NCBI RefSeq assembly: GCF_963677155.1
Contig: NZ_OY781884.1
Location: 620,001-684,000 of the forward strand
Length of the DNA stretch: 64,000 nt
From: an uncultured Draconibacterium sp.
Lineage (GTDB): Bacteria > Bacteroidota > Bacteroidia > Bacteroidales > Prolixibacteraceae
Direction of reading: 5' to 3'
Shown here in pieces: positions 26,271-35,040 of the stretch. The position numbers were made by a program, and so were the translations under genes. A model generated the notes under the pieces. It did not search any database and was not told the DNA's origin. It saw only the letters and a list, made by a program, of their open reading frames with translations. The number at the start of each line of letters is the position of its first letter. Position 1 is the stretch's first letter.

Positions 26271-27248
26271 ATGTTAAAACGAACTATATTTCTCGCCTTG
26301 TTTTTTGTGGCAGGGTTGCTTTCCGTTCATGCACAGAAATACGCCATTGTTATTCACGGAGGAGCCGGCGTTATGTCGAAAGATAAAATGGATGAAGAGT
26401 CAGCTGCCAACTACAAGCCCAGGTTGAACGAAGCCCTTATGTTAGGCGATCAAATGCTAAAAGAAGGCGCCAAAGCTACCGATGTTGTGGTGAAAGTAAT
26501 TAACGTAATGGAAAACTCGCCACTTTTTAATGCGGGCAAAGGAGCAGTATTTACACACGACGGTGTAAACGAACTGGATGCCTCCATTATGGAAGGTAAA
26601 ACACTAAATGCCGGAGCTGTTGCAGGCGTTCGGGATATCAAAAATCCAATAAATGCAGCGCGCGAAGTAATGGAAAACTCAGAACATGTAATGCTAAGCG
26701 GAAAAGGTGCTTCGGAGTTTGCCAAACAGCAGGGACTTGAAATCGTTCCAAACAAATATTTTTACACCGAACGTCGTTACCAGTCGCTGCAAAGTTTATT
26801 AAAACGTGAACGCGAGCGCACTCAAAACGATAATACCGGAACCGTGGGCTGCGCGGTTTTAGATACCCATGGAAATTTGTGTGCAGGTACATCCACCGGC
26901 GGAATGACCAACAAAAAATACGGACGCATTGGCGACTCGCCAATTATTGGAGCGGGTACTTATGCCAACAATAAAACATGCGCTGTTTCGTGTACCGGCC
27001 ACGGCGAATATTACATTCGTTTGGGTTTTGCACGCGATATTTCGGCCATGATGGAATACCAAAACCTGAGTGTTACCGAGGCCTGTAAAAAAGAAATCGA
27101 TAAATTGAGCGAACTTGAAGGCACCGGAGGTGTTATTGCTGTTGATGCTGATGGCAATATTGCCATGGAATTTAACACCAGTGGAATGTTTCGTGGTTAT
27201 ATAAAATCGAGCGGCGAAAAAGAAATTGCTATTTTTAAGAACGAATAA
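26271..27248 (+). CDS. Isoaspartyl peptidase / plant-type L-asparaginase
   Basis: 325 aa from ATG 26271, where a signal peptide (MLKRTIFLALFFVAGLLSVH) begins; an ATG 9 bp upstream also fits. Ntn-hydrolase of the T2 family: IHGGAGVMSKDKM at the N-terminus, the autocleavage site before T191 in DNTGTVGCAVLD, and the glycine-rich STGGMTNKKYGRIGDSPIIGAGTYA. Cleavage gives alpha and beta chains; it acts on beta-aspartyl dipeptides and asparagine. The signal peptide suggests periplasmic location. Followed 43 bp later by the BatA-like gene. Confidence 0.93.
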   Translation: MLKRTIFLALFFVAGLLSVHAQKYAIVIHGGAGVMSKDKMDEESAANYKPRLNEALMLGDQMLKEGAKATDVVVKVINVMENSPLFNAGKGAVFTHDGVNELDASIMEGKTLNAGAVAGVRDIKNPINAAREVMENSEHVMLSGKGASEFAKQQGLEIVPNKYFYTERRYQSLQSLLKRERERTQNDNTGTVGCAVLDTHGNLCAGTSTGGMTNKKYGRIGDSPIIGAGTYANNKTCAVSCTGHGEYYIRLGFARDISAMMEYQNLSVTEACKKEIDKLSELEGTGGVIAVDADGNIAMEFNTSGMFRGYIKSSGEKEIAIFKNE

Positions 27249-27291
27249 ATAACTGTTGTCCCAAAATAAATAGACACAACGAAAAACCGGC

Positions 27292-29346
27292 ATGAAGTTT
27301 CTTTATCCAACATTTTTGTTTGCACTACTGGCAGTTGCCATCCCTATTCTTATACACTTGTTTAGTTTCAAGCGCTATAAAACCGTATATTTTAGCAATG
27401 TAAGTTTTCTAAAGGACATAAAAAAAGAGTCGAAAAAAAAATCGAGACTAAAACAGCTCCTCCTTCTTGCCGCCCGAATTCTTACTATTATTTTCCTGGT
27501 TTTTGCATTTGCACAACCGTTTATTCCCACAAACAACGATGCGCAGAAACAAAACAAACAGTTGGTAGCCGTTTACATCGACAATTCGTTTTCGATGAAT
27601 GCGCTCTCGGAGCAAGGGCAATTGCTGGAAGTGGCGCGTAACAAGGCTCTCGAAATTTGTATGGCCTACCCTCCCGGAACAAAATTCAGGTTATTTACCA
27701 ACGATTTAAATCCGAAACACCAGCATATTTTCAATAAAGAGCAGTTTATTCAGCAGGTTTCAGGCATTCAGCCAAGTCCGACAGTGGTGCCGCTATCGAT
27801 TATTTACAACCGTTTTGCAAGCGAGATGAACGATAACGAAGCCGATAAAAACCTGTACTTCATTTCCGATTTTCAACGCAGTATAACCGATATCGATAAT
27901 TTTTCGGATAATGGAATTTTCAGTTATTACCTGCCATTGGTTCCTAACGAAGTGGCCAATCTCTATATCGATTCGTGCTGGGTAGAATACCCGGCTCACC
28001 GTTTGGGCCAGGAAGAAAATATGTTCGTACGCATTAAAAACAGCTCGAACCAGAATTACCAAAATTTGCCCTTAAAACTATTTCTGAACGACTCGATAAA
28101 ATCGATTACTAATTTCTCGGTTGATGCACAAAACGAAATAATTGCCAACCTAAAATACAACAATACCAGCAGCGGATCGCAGTTGGGAAAAATTGAAATC
28201 ACCGACTATCCTTTTACGCACGATAACAATTGGTACATCAGTTATTTTGTCGAACCAAAATTAAAAGCACTGGCACTATATACCGATGCTACCGACTCGA
28301 AAGAAGGGTTGAATTATTTGCGCGCCTTATTTGATAACGACGATTATGTGGAGCTCGACGAAATGAACCGGAAAAACCTGCAAGTAAACCGACTGAGTGA
28401 CTACAATGCTATATTTTTGCTGAACATTGACAATTTTTCAAGCGGCTTGTTAAACGAGCTGCAATCTGTTGTTAGCGCTGGCGCCTCAGTGGTACTGTTC
28501 CCAAAATGGATAAACGACATGACTGCCGGCAATCGTTTACTGGCAACATTTGGAGCTAACCGTATGGTGCGCATCGATTCCACAAAACAGGATATTTCGG
28601 CCATCGATTACGAAAATAAGTTTTATGCCGATGTCTTTAAAAAACAAGAAGAAAATCCGGTTTTGCCACAAGTTGATGGTCACTTCCGTTTTGCGCAAAC
28701 CATGCAAACCGATGAGCACACACTGCTGGCATTTCAAAATGGCGATAAGGCGCTTTCTCAACTCAATTACCGGGATGGAAAAGTGTGGGTGTTTGCATTT
28801 CCGCTTTCGCAAAAGAACGAATCATTTGCCCGCGATGTGTTGTTTGTGCCAACGCTTTACAACATTGTTTTGAATAGTTTACCAAAACAGGAAATGTCGT
28901 TTATCGTTGGTAAAAACAGTTTTATCAACCTGCCCCGAAACCGGAAAGTGGATCTAAACTCATCCATCGAAATCGAGCATGCCGGAACGGGCGAAAAATT
29001 TATTCCTGTAAAAAATATAAACGGAAGAAATATACGACTTGAGTTTGGCGGACAGATAAGTACAGACGGGCACTACCTGATTGAAAACGATGGAAATACC
29101 ATTGCGTCAATGGCGTTTAATTACAATCGTTTAGAGTCGGATTTGCGTTATTTACAGACCAATGAGCTAAATACCCGCCTGCAAACCAATCAACTAACAA
29201 ATGCAACGGTTATTGAAGGTGTTAATCGCAATTTTTCAGAAATATTCGACGACATTCAGAATGGCCGCCAGCTATGGAAGTGGTGTTTACTACTGGCCTT
29301 GTTCTTTATTCTGTGTGAGGTGCTCATTGCACGTTTCTGGAAATAG
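27292..29346 (+). CDS. BatA-type N-terminal two-helix protein with vWA-like domain
   Basis: 684 aa. N-terminal MKFLYPTFLFALLAVAIPILIHLF and a second helix at about 55-75 form the double-membrane-spanning BatA domain (TIGR02226). A vWA-like fold follows with a MIDAS-like D-x-S-x-S in YIDNSFSMN at about 98-104, then a long periplasmic part, and a last membrane helix before ARFWK. Such proteins occur in aerotolerance-like (Bat) and other Bacteroidota envelope systems. Here it stands without batB-E partners. Probably co-transcribed with the isoaspartyl peptidase. Confidence 0.85.
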   Translation: MKFLYPTFLFALLAVAIPILIHLFSFKRYKTVYFSNVSFLKDIKKESKKKSRLKQLLLLAARILTIIFLVFAFAQPFIPTNNDAQKQNKQLVAVYIDNSFSMNALSEQGQLLEVARNKALEICMAYPPGTKFRLFTNDLNPKHQHIFNKEQFIQQVSGIQPSPTVVPLSIIYNRFASEMNDNEADKNLYFISDFQRSITDIDNFSDNGIFSYYLPLVPNEVANLYIDSCWVEYPAHRLGQEENMFVRIKNSSNQNYQNLPLKLFLNDSIKSITNFSVDAQNEIIANLKYNNTSSGSQLGKIEITDYPFTHDNNWYISYFVEPKLKALALYTDATDSKEGLNYLRALFDNDDYVELDEMNRKNLQVNRLSDYNAIFLLNIDNFSSGLLNELQSVVSAGASVVLFPKWINDMTAGNRLLATFGANRMVRIDSTKQDISAIDYENKFYADVFKKQEENPVLPQVDGHFRFAQTMQTDEHTLLAFQNGDKALSQLNYRDGKVWVFAFPLSQKNESFARDVLFVPTLYNIVLNSLPKQEMSFIVGKNSFINLPRNRKVDLNSSIEIEHAGTGEKFIPVKNINGRNIRLEFGGQISTDGHYLIENDGNTIASMAFNYNRLESDLRYLQTNELNTRLQTNQLTNATVIEGVNRNFSEIFDDIQNGRQLWKWCLLLALFFILCEVLIARFWK

Positions 29347-29465
29347 GGCAAACAGCTCATATCAGAACAATTAACTGATTTTTCTCACTGCTGTTTAACA
29401 CCACTGTTCCCGTTGCTTTTTCGGCGCAAAAATCGTATTTCTGCATTAAAATTAAACAACACACT

Positions 29466-30689
29466 ATGACTAAATTAAATTCAGCAGATTACATGGCCAA
29501 AGAAGATAAATTTGGGGCACACAACTACCATCCGCTACCAGTGGTTCTATCAAAAGGCGAAGGCGTTTTTGTGTGGGATGTTGAGGGTAAAAAATATTTC
29601 GATTTTCTGGCAGCTTATTCAGCTGTTAACCAGGGACACTGTCACCCAAAAATTATTGATGCACTAACTGAGCAGGCAAAAACGCTGGCATTAACATCGA
29701 GGGCATTTTACAACGATGTGCTGGGCGAATGGGAAGAGTATATGACCAAATTGTTTGGCTACGATAAAATGTTGCCCATGAACTCAGGTGCCGAGGCTGA
29801 CGAAACAGCGCTAAAACTGATTCGCAAGTGGGCCTACAAAGTAAAGGGTATCCCTACAAATGAGGCCAAAATTGTGGTTTGCGATGGTAATTTCCACGGA
29901 CGTACCATCACCATCATTTCCATGTCGAGCGATCCGGACGCCTATAGTCATTATGGTCCGTATACTCCGGGATTTGTAAATATACCTTACAACGATATTG
30001 AACAGCTTGAAAAAGAGTTGCAGAATCCGAATGTGGCAGGTTTCCTTGTGGAGCCTATTCAGGCCGAAGCCGGAGTTTATGTTCCTGAGGATGGCTACCT
30101 GAAAAAAGCTAGTAAGTTGTGTAAGAAATATAACGTTTTGTTTGTTGCCGACGAAGTGCAAACCGGGTTGGCCCGCACAGGCAAAATGCTGGCTTGCGAT
30201 CATGAAAATGTTCGCCCCGATATTTTAGTGCTGGGAAAAGCTGTTTCGGGCGGAATCTACCCAGTGTCGTGCGTACTTGCTGACGATGAAATTATGCTGA
30301 CCATAAAACCCGGCGAGCATGGCAGCACTTACGGAGGAAACCCAATTGCAGGAAAAGTAGCCATAGCAGCACTCGATGTTATTCAGGATGAAGGACTGGT
30401 AGAAAATGCAGAACGACTGGGAAAAATATTCCGCAAAGAAATGCGCGCGATTGATTCGCCGCTTATCAAAATTGTGCGCGGCAAAGGTTTATTAAACGCC
30501 GTCGCTATAAAACCGATAAACGGAAAAACAGCCTGGGATGTATGCCTGGCCTTAAAAGAAAACGGCTTAATTGCCAAGCCTACACACGAACATATTATTC
30601 GTTTTACGCCTCCACTTGTAATTACCGAAGAACAATTAATGGATGCGATTGAGATTATAAAAACTACTTTGAAAGAATTTGAAGCTTAA
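29466..30689 (+). CDS. rocD: Ornithine--oxo-acid transaminase
   Basis: 407 aa. Class III PLP aminotransferase converting ornithine plus 2-oxoglutarate to glutamate-5-semialdehyde. The N-terminal [25 protein letters not shown] is characteristic of ornithine aminotransferases; [20 protein letters not shown] and [11 protein letters not shown] are cofactor and substrate motifs; PLP Lys 258 lies in VLGKAVSGG. Single gene with a strong terminator. Confidence 0.95.
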   Translation: MTKLNSADYMAKEDKFGAHNYHPLPVVLSKGEGVFVWDVEGKKYFDFLAAYSAVNQGHCHPKIIDALTEQAKTLALTSRAFYNDVLGEWEEYMTKLFGYDKMLPMNSGAEADETALKLIRKWAYKVKGIPTNEAKIVVCDGNFHGRTITIISMSSDPDAYSHYGPYTPGFVNIPYNDIEQLEKELQNPNVAGFLVEPIQAEAGVYVPEDGYLKKASKLCKKYNVLFVADEVQTGLARTGKMLACDHENVRPDILVLGKAVSGGIYPVSCVLADDEIMLTIKPGEHGSTYGGNPIAGKVAIAALDVIQDEGLVENAERLGKIFRKEMRAIDSPLIKIVRGKGLLNAVAIKPINGKTAWDVCLALKENGLIAKPTHEHIIRFTPPLVITEEQLMDAIEIIKTTLKEFEA

Positions 30690-30697
30690 TTTATAAA

Positions 30698-30734
30698 ATA
30701 ATGATACTATCACCCGGAGTGATAGTATCATTAT
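30698..30734. terminator. Intrinsic terminator between rocD and oxyR
   Basis: ATAATGATACTATCAC pairs perfectly (16 bp) with GTGATAGTATCATTAT around a CCGGA loop. No long T run, but convergent gene ends flank it. Confidence 0.8.
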
Positions 30735-30737
30735 AGT

Positions 30738-31661
30738 TCACAAACGAATTGCAAACTTCTTTAAGCGCTCATCAATCATTTCATCCGGAATAATCGTTTT
30801 AAAAGCATCGCTAACGGCGTTAATAATCCGCTCTTTCACAAAATTCTTGTGAATAACAATCGACACCTCGCGAATAGCCGGTGGATCTTTTATTTCGCGT
30901 ACATTTTTGCGCTGCTCATCGTTTAGCAAGGGTAAATGCAATTCTGGAATTAAAGTATAACCGCCGTTTAAATCAACAATTCGCACCAGCGTATCAATAC
31001 TTCCCGCTTCAAAAATATGATTGTACGGTAGTTTGGTGGTACAAAAATTAAAAACCTGATCGCGCAAACAATGTCCTTCCTCCAGTACCCAAAGTTTCTC
31101 CTGCGGCATATTCCCAGGATCAAGCGGAATATCTTTCAGCGGATGATCGGCAGCGAAATAGGCATAAAAGCGCTCGTAAAATAAGGGGATTTCCAAAAAA
31201 TCAGGTTCTTCAAGCGGAGTTGCTGCAATAAACATATCAATGCGGTCTTTTTTAAGTGTTTCAATCAGCGTTGCCGTGTTCATCTCCGAAATGGTAAGTT
31301 GCACCGATGCACAACTTTCGCCAAACGATTTAATAAAACGTGGCACCAGGTAATTGGCTAAAGTCGGAATAACACCAACATGTAACATCCCACTTAACGA
31401 ATCAGTTTCATTCGATACCAGCTCTCCTATTTTTCGAATCTCTTTTATCGACCGTTCTGCCTGTTCAATAATCTTTTTACCAAGAGCTGTTGGCTCTATC
31501 GGATGTTTCGTGCGATCAAAAATATCAACTTCCAGCTCGGCCTCCAGCTTTTGTATCATCGTACTCAATGTAGGCTGCGTAACCCCGCATTGTTTCGATG
31601 CAGTTACAAAATGCCTGTATTTATTCACCGCCAGAATATATTCCAATTGTTGCAACGTCAT
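30738..31661 (-). CDS. oxyR: Peroxide sensor regulator OxyR (LysR family)
   Basis: 307 aa from ATG 31661 (the longer frame to 31754 runs through the promoter region). LysR HTH at about 18-45 (FVTASKQCGVTQPTLSTMIQKLE). The effector domain has GHCLRDQVFNFC with Cys 198 and Cys 207, the exact spacing of the OxyR redox pair (Cys 199/208 in E. coli). Peroxide oxidises these to a disulfide, turning the activator on. Divergent from ahpC, its classic target. Confidence 0.93.
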   Translation of the reverse strand: MTLQQLEYILAVNKYRHFVTASKQCGVTQPTLSTMIQKLEAELEVDIFDRTKHPIEPTALGKKIIEQAERSIKEIRKIGELVSNETDSLSGMLHVGVIPTLANYLVPRFIKSFGESCASVQLTISEMNTATLIETLKKDRIDMFIAATPLEEPDFLEIPLFYERFYAYFAADHPLKDIPLDPGNMPQEKLWVLEEGHCLRDQVFNFCTTKLPYNHIFEAGSIDTLVRIVDLNGGYTLIPELHLPLLNDEQRKNVREIKDPPAIREVSIVIHKNFVKERIINAVSDAFKTIIPDEMIDERLKKFAIRL

Positions 31662-31699
31662 ATTATTGATTTTATCAATACAAATATACATTTTATCTG

Positions 31700-31731
31700 T
31701 TTGATTAATATAACAACACGCACTATGTTTG
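31700..31731 (+). promoter_or_regulatory. ahpC promoter
   Basis: TTTG (31700-31703), 20 bp spacing, then TATGTTTG (31724-31731): a near-ideal Bacteroidota -33/-7 pair in the oxyR-ahpC divergent gap. OxyR presumably binds just upstream; no clear palindromic ATAG-type site was found. Confidence 0.7.
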
Positions 31732-31784
31732 CAACAGAAATTATAGAGAAACACATTTAAGTTAAATATTTAAAAGAAAAAACT

Positions 31785-32348
31785 ATGTCACAAATTGGAA
31801 AACAAGTAGTAGATTTTGAAGTACAAGCATTTGCAAACAACGACTTCAAAACAGTTAAAAAAGAAGATGTATTAGGTAAATGGTCGATCTTTTTCTTCTA
31901 CCCTGCCGATTTCACATTCGTGTGTCCAACCGAGTTGGAAGACCTGGCAAACAAGTACGAAGAATTTAAAGCAACCGGTGCCGAAATTTACTCGGTTTCA
32001 ACTGATACACACTTTGTACACAAAGCATGGCACGACACTTCTGAAACTATCAAGAAAATCAAATACCCAATGTTGGCCGATCCAACAGGTGTTTTAGCAC
32101 GCGGATTTGACGTAATGATTGAAGAAGCAGGTTTGGCTGAGCGTGGAACTTTTATCGTAAATCCACAAGGCGAAATTGTTGCTTACGAAGTGGTAGCTGG
32201 AAACGTTGGAAGAAATGCTGACGAGCTGCTTCGCCGTTTGAAAGCATTGCAGTTTGTTGCAGAACACCCGGCGGAAGTTTGTCCGGCAAAATGGGAAGAA
32301 GGACAAAAAACATTAGCGCCAAGCATCGATCTTGTAGGGGTGATCTAA
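31785..32348 (+). CDS. ahpC: Alkyl hydroperoxide reductase subunit C (peroxiredoxin)
   Basis: 187 aa, typical 2-Cys AhpC. Peroxidatic Cys 47 in FYPADFTFVCPTE, resolving Cys 166 in AEVCPAKW. Reduces H2O2 and organic peroxides in the cytosol using AhpF. First gene of ahpC-ahpF; a hairpin with a short T run separates the two, so more ahpC than ahpF mRNA is likely. Confidence 0.97.
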   Translation: MSQIGKQVVDFEVQAFANNDFKTVKKEDVLGKWSIFFFYPADFTFVCPTELEDLANKYEEFKATGAEIYSVSTDTHFVHKAWHDTSETIKKIKYPMLADPTGVLARGFDVMIEEAGLAERGTFIVNPQGEIVAYEVVAGNVGRNADELLRRLKALQFVAEHPAEVCPAKWEEGQKTLAPSIDLVGVI

Positions 32349-32379
32349 TAATACGCCTGAAAAAGAAACTCAAAAATCA

Positions 32380-32404
32380 GGAGCAGCAATAAAGCTGCTC
32401 CTTT
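32380..32404 (+). terminator. Hairpin between ahpC and ahpF (leaky terminator)
   Basis: GGAGCAGC / GCTGCTCC, 8-bp perfect stem with a six-base loop and only TTT after it. The weak T run suggests partial read-through into ahpF. Confidence 0.7.
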
Positions 32405-32417
32405 AAAAACCAAAGTC

Positions 32418-33977
32418 ATGTTACAACAAGCCATAAAAGATAAATTACAAGAAGTTTTCAGTCCACTAAAAAACAATTACACCTTTCAGGTTGCAGTTGC
32501 AAATTCTCATCCTGACAAAGCCCAGCTAACCGGCTTGTTGGCTGACGTTGCATCTACCTCAGAAAAGATTGATGTAACTGTTGATGAAGGAAAAGGACTG
32601 GAATTTACCATTTTAAAAAACAATACTCCATCGAACATCATTTTTAGGGCCGTACCAACCGGGCACGAATTTCCATCGTTGCTAACCGCTATTTTAAACC
32701 TCGACGGCATTGGTAAAAACCTGCCCGACGAAGCAATTGCTAATCAGATAAAAGAATTAAAAGGCGAAATTGAATTAAAAAGTTACATTTCGCTAACCTG
32801 CACAAACTGCCCGGAAGTGGTTCAGGCGTTGAATGTGTTAACGCTTTTTAACCCAAACATTCGTCACGAAATTATCGACGGACAAATAAATAAAGAAGAA
32901 GTTGATGCATTGGGAATACAAGCTGTCCCAACGGTTTATGCCAATGGCGAACAGTTACATGTTGGTCGCTCATCAATTGGGGAGTTACTGGCAAAACTGG
33001 AAGCGAAAGTAGGATCGAAACCTGTTAAAAGTACCCCTGTAGAAAAAGAATACGACGTGGTTGTTGTGGGTGGTGGACCTGCAGGAGTTTCGGCTGCCGT
33101 TTATTCAGCACGAAAAGGTTTTTCAGTAGCGCTGGTTGCCGAAAAAGTTGGCGGTCAGCTAAACGAAACGGTTTCGATTGAAAATATGATTTCAATACCC
33201 CAAACAACCGGCACTAAACTTTCGGCCGACCTGATGAGCCACTTAAAAGATTATCCTATTGATGTACTTGAAAACCGTCGCGTTGAAAATGTAAACCTGA
33301 AAGATGGGCTAAAAGAAGTGCAAACTTCGTTGAACGAAACGTTTAAAACCCCGGCTCTGATTATTGCTACAGGTGCCAGTTGGAGACGTTTGGGCGTTCC
33401 GGGAGAAAATGAATACATAGGGGCAGGCGTGGCATTCTGTACACATTGCGACGGTCCATTCTACAAAGGCAAAAAAGTAGTTGTTGTAGGTGGTGGAAAC
33501 TCCGGGTTGGAAGCTGCCATCGACTTATCATCCATCGCATCGGAAGTTACCGTGCTGGAGTTCATGGACGAACTGAAAGGCGACCAGGTTCTGCAAGACA
33601 AACTAAAAACATTACCAAATGTAACCATCCACACCAATGCGCAAACAACAGCAGTTATTGGCGACGGAAATAAAGTTACAGCACTGGAATTTAAAAACAG
33701 AGAAACAGAAAAAACAGAAACAATTATCACTGATGGTGTATTCGTTCAGATCGGATTACAAGCCAACAGTAAAGTATTTTCGGAAGTGGTTAATACCAAC
33801 CGAATGGGAGAAATAGAAATTGACGCACATTGCCGCACAAAACAAGCAGGTGTCTATGCTGCCGGAGATGTTTCCGTGGTTCCGTACAAACAAATTGTAA
33901 TTGCAATGGGCGAAGGATCGAAAGCTGCCCTCTCAGCCTTTGAAGACAAGATTAAAAATAAACTGGTTCAGAATTAA
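32418..33977 (+). CDS. ahpF: Alkyl hydroperoxide reductase subunit F
   Basis: 519 aa. The N-terminal tandem thioredoxin-like domain has the active pair Cys 128-Cys 131 (LTCTNCPEV). The FAD-binding [10 protein letters not shown] is near 218-227, the NADH-binding [13 protein letters not shown] is in the second half, and the thioredoxin-reductase-type CTHC pair is Cys 341-344. It passes electrons from NADH to AhpC. Regulated with ahpC. Confidence 0.96.
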   Translation: MLQQAIKDKLQEVFSPLKNNYTFQVAVANSHPDKAQLTGLLADVASTSEKIDVTVDEGKGLEFTILKNNTPSNIIFRAVPTGHEFPSLLTAILNLDGIGKNLPDEAIANQIKELKGEIELKSYISLTCTNCPEVVQALNVLTLFNPNIRHEIIDGQINKEEVDALGIQAVPTVYANGEQLHVGRSSIGELLAKLEAKVGSKPVKSTPVEKEYDVVVVGGGPAGVSAAVYSARKGFSVALVAEKVGGQLNETVSIENMISIPQTTGTKLSADLMSHLKDYPIDVLENRRVENVNLKDGLKEVQTSLNETFKTPALIIATGASWRRLGVPGENEYIGAGVAFCTHCDGPFYKGKKVVVVGGGNSGLEAAIDLSSIASEVTVLEFMDELKGDQVLQDKLKTLPNVTIHTNAQTTAVIGDGNKVTALEFKNRETEKTETIITDGVFVQIGLQANSKVFSEVVNTNRMGEIEIDAHCRTKQAGVYAAGDVSVVPYKQIVIAMGEGSKAALSAFEDKIKNKLVQN

Positions 33978-34003
33978 CAGTGATACATTTTCGTTTTTAA
34001 TTT

Positions 34004-34030
34004 ATCCCGGCAATTTGTCGGGATTTTTTT
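34004..34030 (+). terminator. Intrinsic terminator after ahpF
   Basis: ATCCCGGCAA / TTGTCGGGAT stem (one G-T pair) followed by T7. Confidence 0.85.
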
Positions 34031-34056
34031 GTTAAAAACTTAATGCTGGATACTCC

Positions 34057-34860
34057 TTATTTTAACGGCGAATCCGGTTCGTGCTTAAATACGGCATAAA
34101 GCACCTGATCAACCAACCAGGCCCAAAGTTTGGCTACTAGTACGATTAGCTTACCATCCCAAAAAGAAACAATCATTTTACGACGTCGGTTTTTAATGGC
34201 CCGGAACATAATTGAAGCGCAACGTTCTGCCGACATCATTTTACTTTCATTACGTGGTGTTTTGCCTTGCTGGCTACCATCGGCAACCAGCGCTGTTTCA
34301 CGAATTTCAGAAGCCGTAAAACCAGGCGCCGCAACCAATATGTGCAATCCGGCACGCAGGTATTCAACACGCAGTGTATCAAGAAATCCGCGCACTGCAA
34401 ATTTCGAAGACGAATAGCCGGTACGACCGGGCAGTCCAATGTAACCTCCGGTTGAAATTACCCCAACAACAGAACCTTTTTGTTCGAGTAAATACGGAAG
34501 CGCATATTTGGTGCAATAAACGGTTCCCCAATAATTTACGTCCATTACTTTTCGTAAAACTTCGGTCTCAACATCTTCGAGTAATGCGCGCATGGAAATT
34601 CCTGCATTATTAATAAGAATATTGATTTTTCCGAAGCGCTCAATCGCTTTATCGATCAAATGCTTACAATCCTCTTCGTTGGAGACATCTGTTTTTACCG
34701 GCAAAACTTCAACATTGGAGAGTTTTTCTTTTAGCGCCTCTAAACGCTCAATTCTACGTGCAGCTAAAACAAGGTTAAAACCCTCTGCTGCATACTTTTC
34801 GGCTAATGCTTTTCCAATTCCTGACGAAGCTCCGGTAATTACAACTACTTTGTCTGTCAT
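34057..34860 (-). CDS. Short-chain dehydrogenase/reductase (SDR)
   Basis: 267 aa. Classical SDR: cofactor motif VITGASSGIGKALAEKYA (TGxxxGxG), NNAG in LINNAGISM, and the catalytic Ser-Tyr-Lys set in ISTGGYIGLPGRTGYSSSKFA (Y-x3-K). A C-terminal hydrophobic region (LIVLVAKLWAWLVDQVL) resembles the DHRS7-like group that associates with membranes. Substrate unknown. The start is ATG 34860. Confidence 0.88.
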   Translation of the reverse strand: MTDKVVVITGASSGIGKALAEKYAAEGFNLVLAARRIERLEALKEKLSNVEVLPVKTDVSNEEDCKHLIDKAIERFGKINILINNAGISMRALLEDVETEVLRKVMDVNYWGTVYCTKYALPYLLEQKGSVVGVISTGGYIGLPGRTGYSSSKFAVRGFLDTLRVEYLRAGLHILVAAPGFTASEIRETALVADGSQQGKTPRNESKMMSAERCASIMFRAIKNRRRKMIVSFWDGKLIVLVAKLWAWLVDQVLYAVFKHEPDSPLK

Positions 34861-35040
34861 TTAATATTCTGTTGATAATGCTGTCTGGTGCCCCAGTTTA
34901 TTTGCGTTGGCAAAATACGCATTTTTCTGTTTTTATTCGGTGGAATGTGTAATATTATGCAACAAAATACTACTGAACAAATAAAAATGTATTCTAAATA
35001 TTTTATTAAGAAGTTACTTTACACCAATGCAATTAAAACT

